A stretch of 64,000 nt of DNA from Pseudomonas sp. EpS/L25 (GTDB lineage: Bacteria > Pseudomonadota > Gammaproteobacteria > Pseudomonadales > Pseudomonadaceae). A model generated the notes under the pieces. It saw only the letters and a list, made by a program, of their open reading frames with translations. It was not told the DNA's origin and made no database searches. Position 1 is the stretch's first letter; the number at the start of each line of letters is the position of its first letter. The stretch is taken from assembly GCF_001512295.1 (NCBI RefSeq), contig NZ_LNUP01000015.1, forward strand, positions 467,058 to 531,057. Reading direction: 5' to 3'. Shown here in pieces: positions 62,453 through 64,000 of the stretch. A program made the position numbers and the translations under genes.

Positions 62453-62536
62453 GTTCACGGCTGAATCTACCCCGGAGCCTACCTGCTTGCCGTTCATCTA
62501 TCCCTGATGAGCAGGGTACTGCAGCGTTCGCCGCGC

Positions 62537-62565
62537 ATTATCCAAACGGCTACACACCTAGGCAA
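62537..62565 (-). promoter_or_regulatory. Sigma-70-like promoter of the aryl polyene operon
   Basis: Read on the minus strand, TTGCCT (-35) and GATAAT (-10) are spaced by exactly 17 bp, in a locally AT-rich stretch. The predicted start (about 62530) lies 33 bp before the ATG at 62497 and 78 bp before the preferred ATG at 62452. No other comparable promoter was noticed inside the operon, where genes overlap. Confidence 0.6.
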
Positions 62566-62739
62566 ACATTTGCATGAACTTTGCGAAGGGGGTGCAGTCG
62601 CCGGCGTTGAGTCTGGGACAGGCTAGCCTGGCTGGGGCATCGGAGCCCCTGGCAAGGGCACGAAACGCCGCTCCGTGCGACGAGCGGCAATCAGGGAAGG
62701 ATATAGACGGTGATGAGATCGCTCTCAGCTGCCTGCTCT

Positions 62740-62872
62740 ATCGCGGCCACGGCGGTCCGCCGATGCGGCCGCTCCTACAGTCGTGCCTGAACCTGTAGGA
62801 GCGGCCCATGGCCGCGATCAAGGTATCGATATTCTGGAGGTACAGCCCTATTGGCGGACCGCCATGGCCGCG
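62740..62872. repeat. REP-type repeats upstream of the APE operon
   Basis: ATCGCGGCCACGGCGGTCCG, GCGGCCGCTCCTACAG, TGTAGGAGCGGCCCATGGCC with GCGAT, and TTGGCGGACCGCCATGGCC follow one another as inverted members of the GTAGGAGCGGCC family. The same extended form occurs at 29.4-29.7 kb. They lie in the 773-bp gene-free stretch between the APE operon and the MFS gene (62498-63271). Confidence 0.8.
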
Positions 62873-62887
62873 AAAGCCATACCTGCG

Positions 62888-63257
62888 GCAGCACCGTAGC
62901 GTGGAAAACGGCGCAGCCTTTTCCACGGGGAGTTCGCCGCTGGGGGTTCCCTCACCCCAGCCCTCTCCCGGAGGGAGAGAGGGCGCTTCGAGCGGACATT
63001 CATCTTCGGTGGCTCAGGCATAAGACAGTCGCTCCTACGGTGAGGGTGCAGCACCGTAGCGTGGAAAACGGCGCAGCCTTTTCCACGGGGAGTTCGCCGC
63101 TGGAGTTTCCCTCACCCCAGCCCTCTCCCGGAGGGAGAGGGGGCGCTTCGAGCGGACATTCGCCTTCGGTGGCTCAGGCGATAAGACAGTCGCTCCTACG
63201 GTGAGGGTGCAGCACCGTAGCGTGGAAAACGGCGCAGCCTTTTCCACTGGGGAATTC
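62888..63257. repeat. 160-bp tandem repeat, about 2.3 copies
   Basis: The unit begins GCAGCACCGTAGCGTGGAAA at 62888, 63048 and 63209, so the period is 160 then 161 bp (one added G). Each full unit holds the 26-bp palindrome, a CCCTCACCCCAGCCCTCTCC run with a GGGAGAG partner, and TCGAGCGGACATTC up to CTCCTACGGTGAGGGT. Copies differ at only a few bases, and the third is cut off after the palindrome, next to the MFS stop codon. Confidence 0.92.
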
Positions 63258-63271
63258 GGTTCCAGGGCCTC

Positions 63272-64000
63272 TCACACCGCCGGCAAGGGCTGCAACTTCG
63301 CCAGGCGCACGGCCACGGCCAGGGCGGCCAGCAACAGGGCGCCGATGAACAGGCCCACGCCGGTCCAGCCACCCAGGTGCCAGCAGAAACCACCCAGGGT
63401 ACCGGCCACGCTGGAGCCGGCGTAGTAGCTGAACAGATAGAGGGACGAGGCCTGGCCCCGGGCCTGGCGGGCCCGGCGACCGACCCAGCTGCTGGCCACC
63501 GAATGGGCACCGAAGAAGCCGAAGGTGAACAGCAGCATGCCCGGCAGCACCAGCCACAGCGGCGTGAACAGGGTCAGCAGCAGACCGCCCAGCTTGAGCA
63601 CGATGGCCGCGGCGAACACCCGCCGCCGGCCGAAGCGATCGGCCAGGCTGCCGAACTTGGCCGAGCTATAGATGCCCGCCAGATAGACCAGCGACAGGAC
63701 GCCGATCCAGGCCTGGCTCAGGTGATAGGGCTCGGCCAGCAGGCGATAGGCGATGTAGTTGAACAGGGTGACGAAGGCGCCCATCAGCAGGAAGGCCTCC
63801 AGGAACAGCCAGGGCAGGCCGGCATCGCGAAAGTGCAGGGCATAGCCGGCGAGCAGGCTGCGCGGCCGCAAGGGGCGCGGCTGGAAGCGCTTCGAGGCCG
63901 GCAGGCTGCGCTTGAACAGCACCGCCGCCACCAGGGCCAGCACCCCCAGGGCGCCGAGGGCGATGCGCCAGGAGACGAAATCCACCAGGACCCCGCTGAT
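63272..64000 (-). CDS. MFS transporter, YnfM-like (5' end outside window)
   Basis: The frame stays open to the right edge, so only the C-terminal 242 residues are visible. About six to seven membrane helices are seen. SSAKFGSLADRFGRRRVFAA is the MFS loop motif between helices 8 and 9, and FGAHSVASSWVGRRARQARG follows. The pattern resembles the YnfM/arabinose-efflux-type 12-helix group of drug or metabolite exporters. It is oriented toward the APE operon but separated from it by 0.77 kb of repeats, so co-transcription is unlikely. The substrate is unknown. Confidence 0.83.
   Translation of the reverse strand: MSGVLVDFVSWRIALGALGVLALVAAVLFKRSLPASKRFQPRPLRPRSLLAGYALHFRDAGLPWLFLEAFLLMGAFVTLFNYIAYRLLAEPYHLSQAWIGVLSLVYLAGIYSSAKFGSLADRFGRRRVFAAAIVLKLGGLLLTLFTPLWLVLPGMLLFTFGFFGAHSVASSWVGRRARQARGQASSLYLFSYYAGSSVAGTLGGFCWHLGGWTGVGLFIGALLLAALAVAVRLAKLQPLPAV

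Noticed and set aside
62888-63257. CRISPR array
   Set aside because: The repeats have a 160-bp period and are near-identical throughout, with no unique spacers and no cas genes.

Overview
The window is a high-GC gammaproteobacterial chromosome segment that reads as Pseudomonas. Its first 14 kb follow the Pseudomonas order pilO-pilP-pilQ-aroK-aroB-(SPOR protein)-gltB-gltD-hemE, and the next part carries rppH-ptsP-(TauE)-lgt and fdx-coaD, also typical of the genus. Short palindromic repeats of the Pseudomonas REP type are scattered between genes. No rRNA, tRNA, CRISPR array or prophage was recognised. A yellow-pigmented lineage such as the P. oryzihabitans group would fit the aryl polyene locus described below, but that is inference.

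Layout. 1-14.3 kb: core genes for the type IV pilus secretin complex, shikimate steps, glutamate synthase and haem synthesis. 14.3-23.3 kb: an Ldh2-family dehydrogenase, an MFS transporter, rppH, ptsP, a TauE/SafE permease, lgt, a small exported protein, a ferredoxin and coaD. 23.3-24.2 kb: a rearrangement scar holding an inverted 59-bp copy of part of coaD joined to a 3' fragment of ilvA. 24.2-38 kb: signalling genes (a giant CheB/CheR/PAS/kinase/receiver fusion, a multi-PAS hybrid kinase, two single-domain receivers and a chemoreceptor) mixed with a Tat-type dienelactone hydrolase, a zinc-free MDR oxidoreductase and two DUF4398 proteins. 38-45 kb: HPP-CBS membrane protein, nhaA, crcB, an acyltransferase-3 protein, an unknown protein and a dihydrolipoamide dehydrogenase-like flavoprotein, followed by an IS110 transposase remnant and small genes.

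The main accessory feature is a 16-kb operon on the minus strand (62.5 down to about 46.0 kb) of the aryl polyene (APE) type. It has the type II PKS/FAS set: KS apeO and apeR, chain-length-factor-like apeC, reductase apeQ, dehydratase apeP, a ligase apeH fused to an apeI-like dehydratase, and two ACPs. It also has thioesterase, acyltransferases, a glycosyltransferase, a LolA-like carrier, an MMPL exporter and a DUF3261 lipoprotein. Two additions stand out: a MIO aromatic amino acid ammonia-lyase that could make the aryl starter, and a flavoenzyme with the motifs of flavin-dependent halogenases. Nearly every gene overlaps the next by 4-13 bp, and a good sigma-70-like promoter lies just upstream of the first gene.

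The operon is preceded by a 0.77-kb repeat-rich gap (REP elements plus a 160-bp tandem repeat), then by an MFS transporter gene cut by the window end. Two MITE-like elements with terminal inverted repeats (22.2 and 45.3 kb) and five copies of a 26-bp palindrome complete the repeat content.
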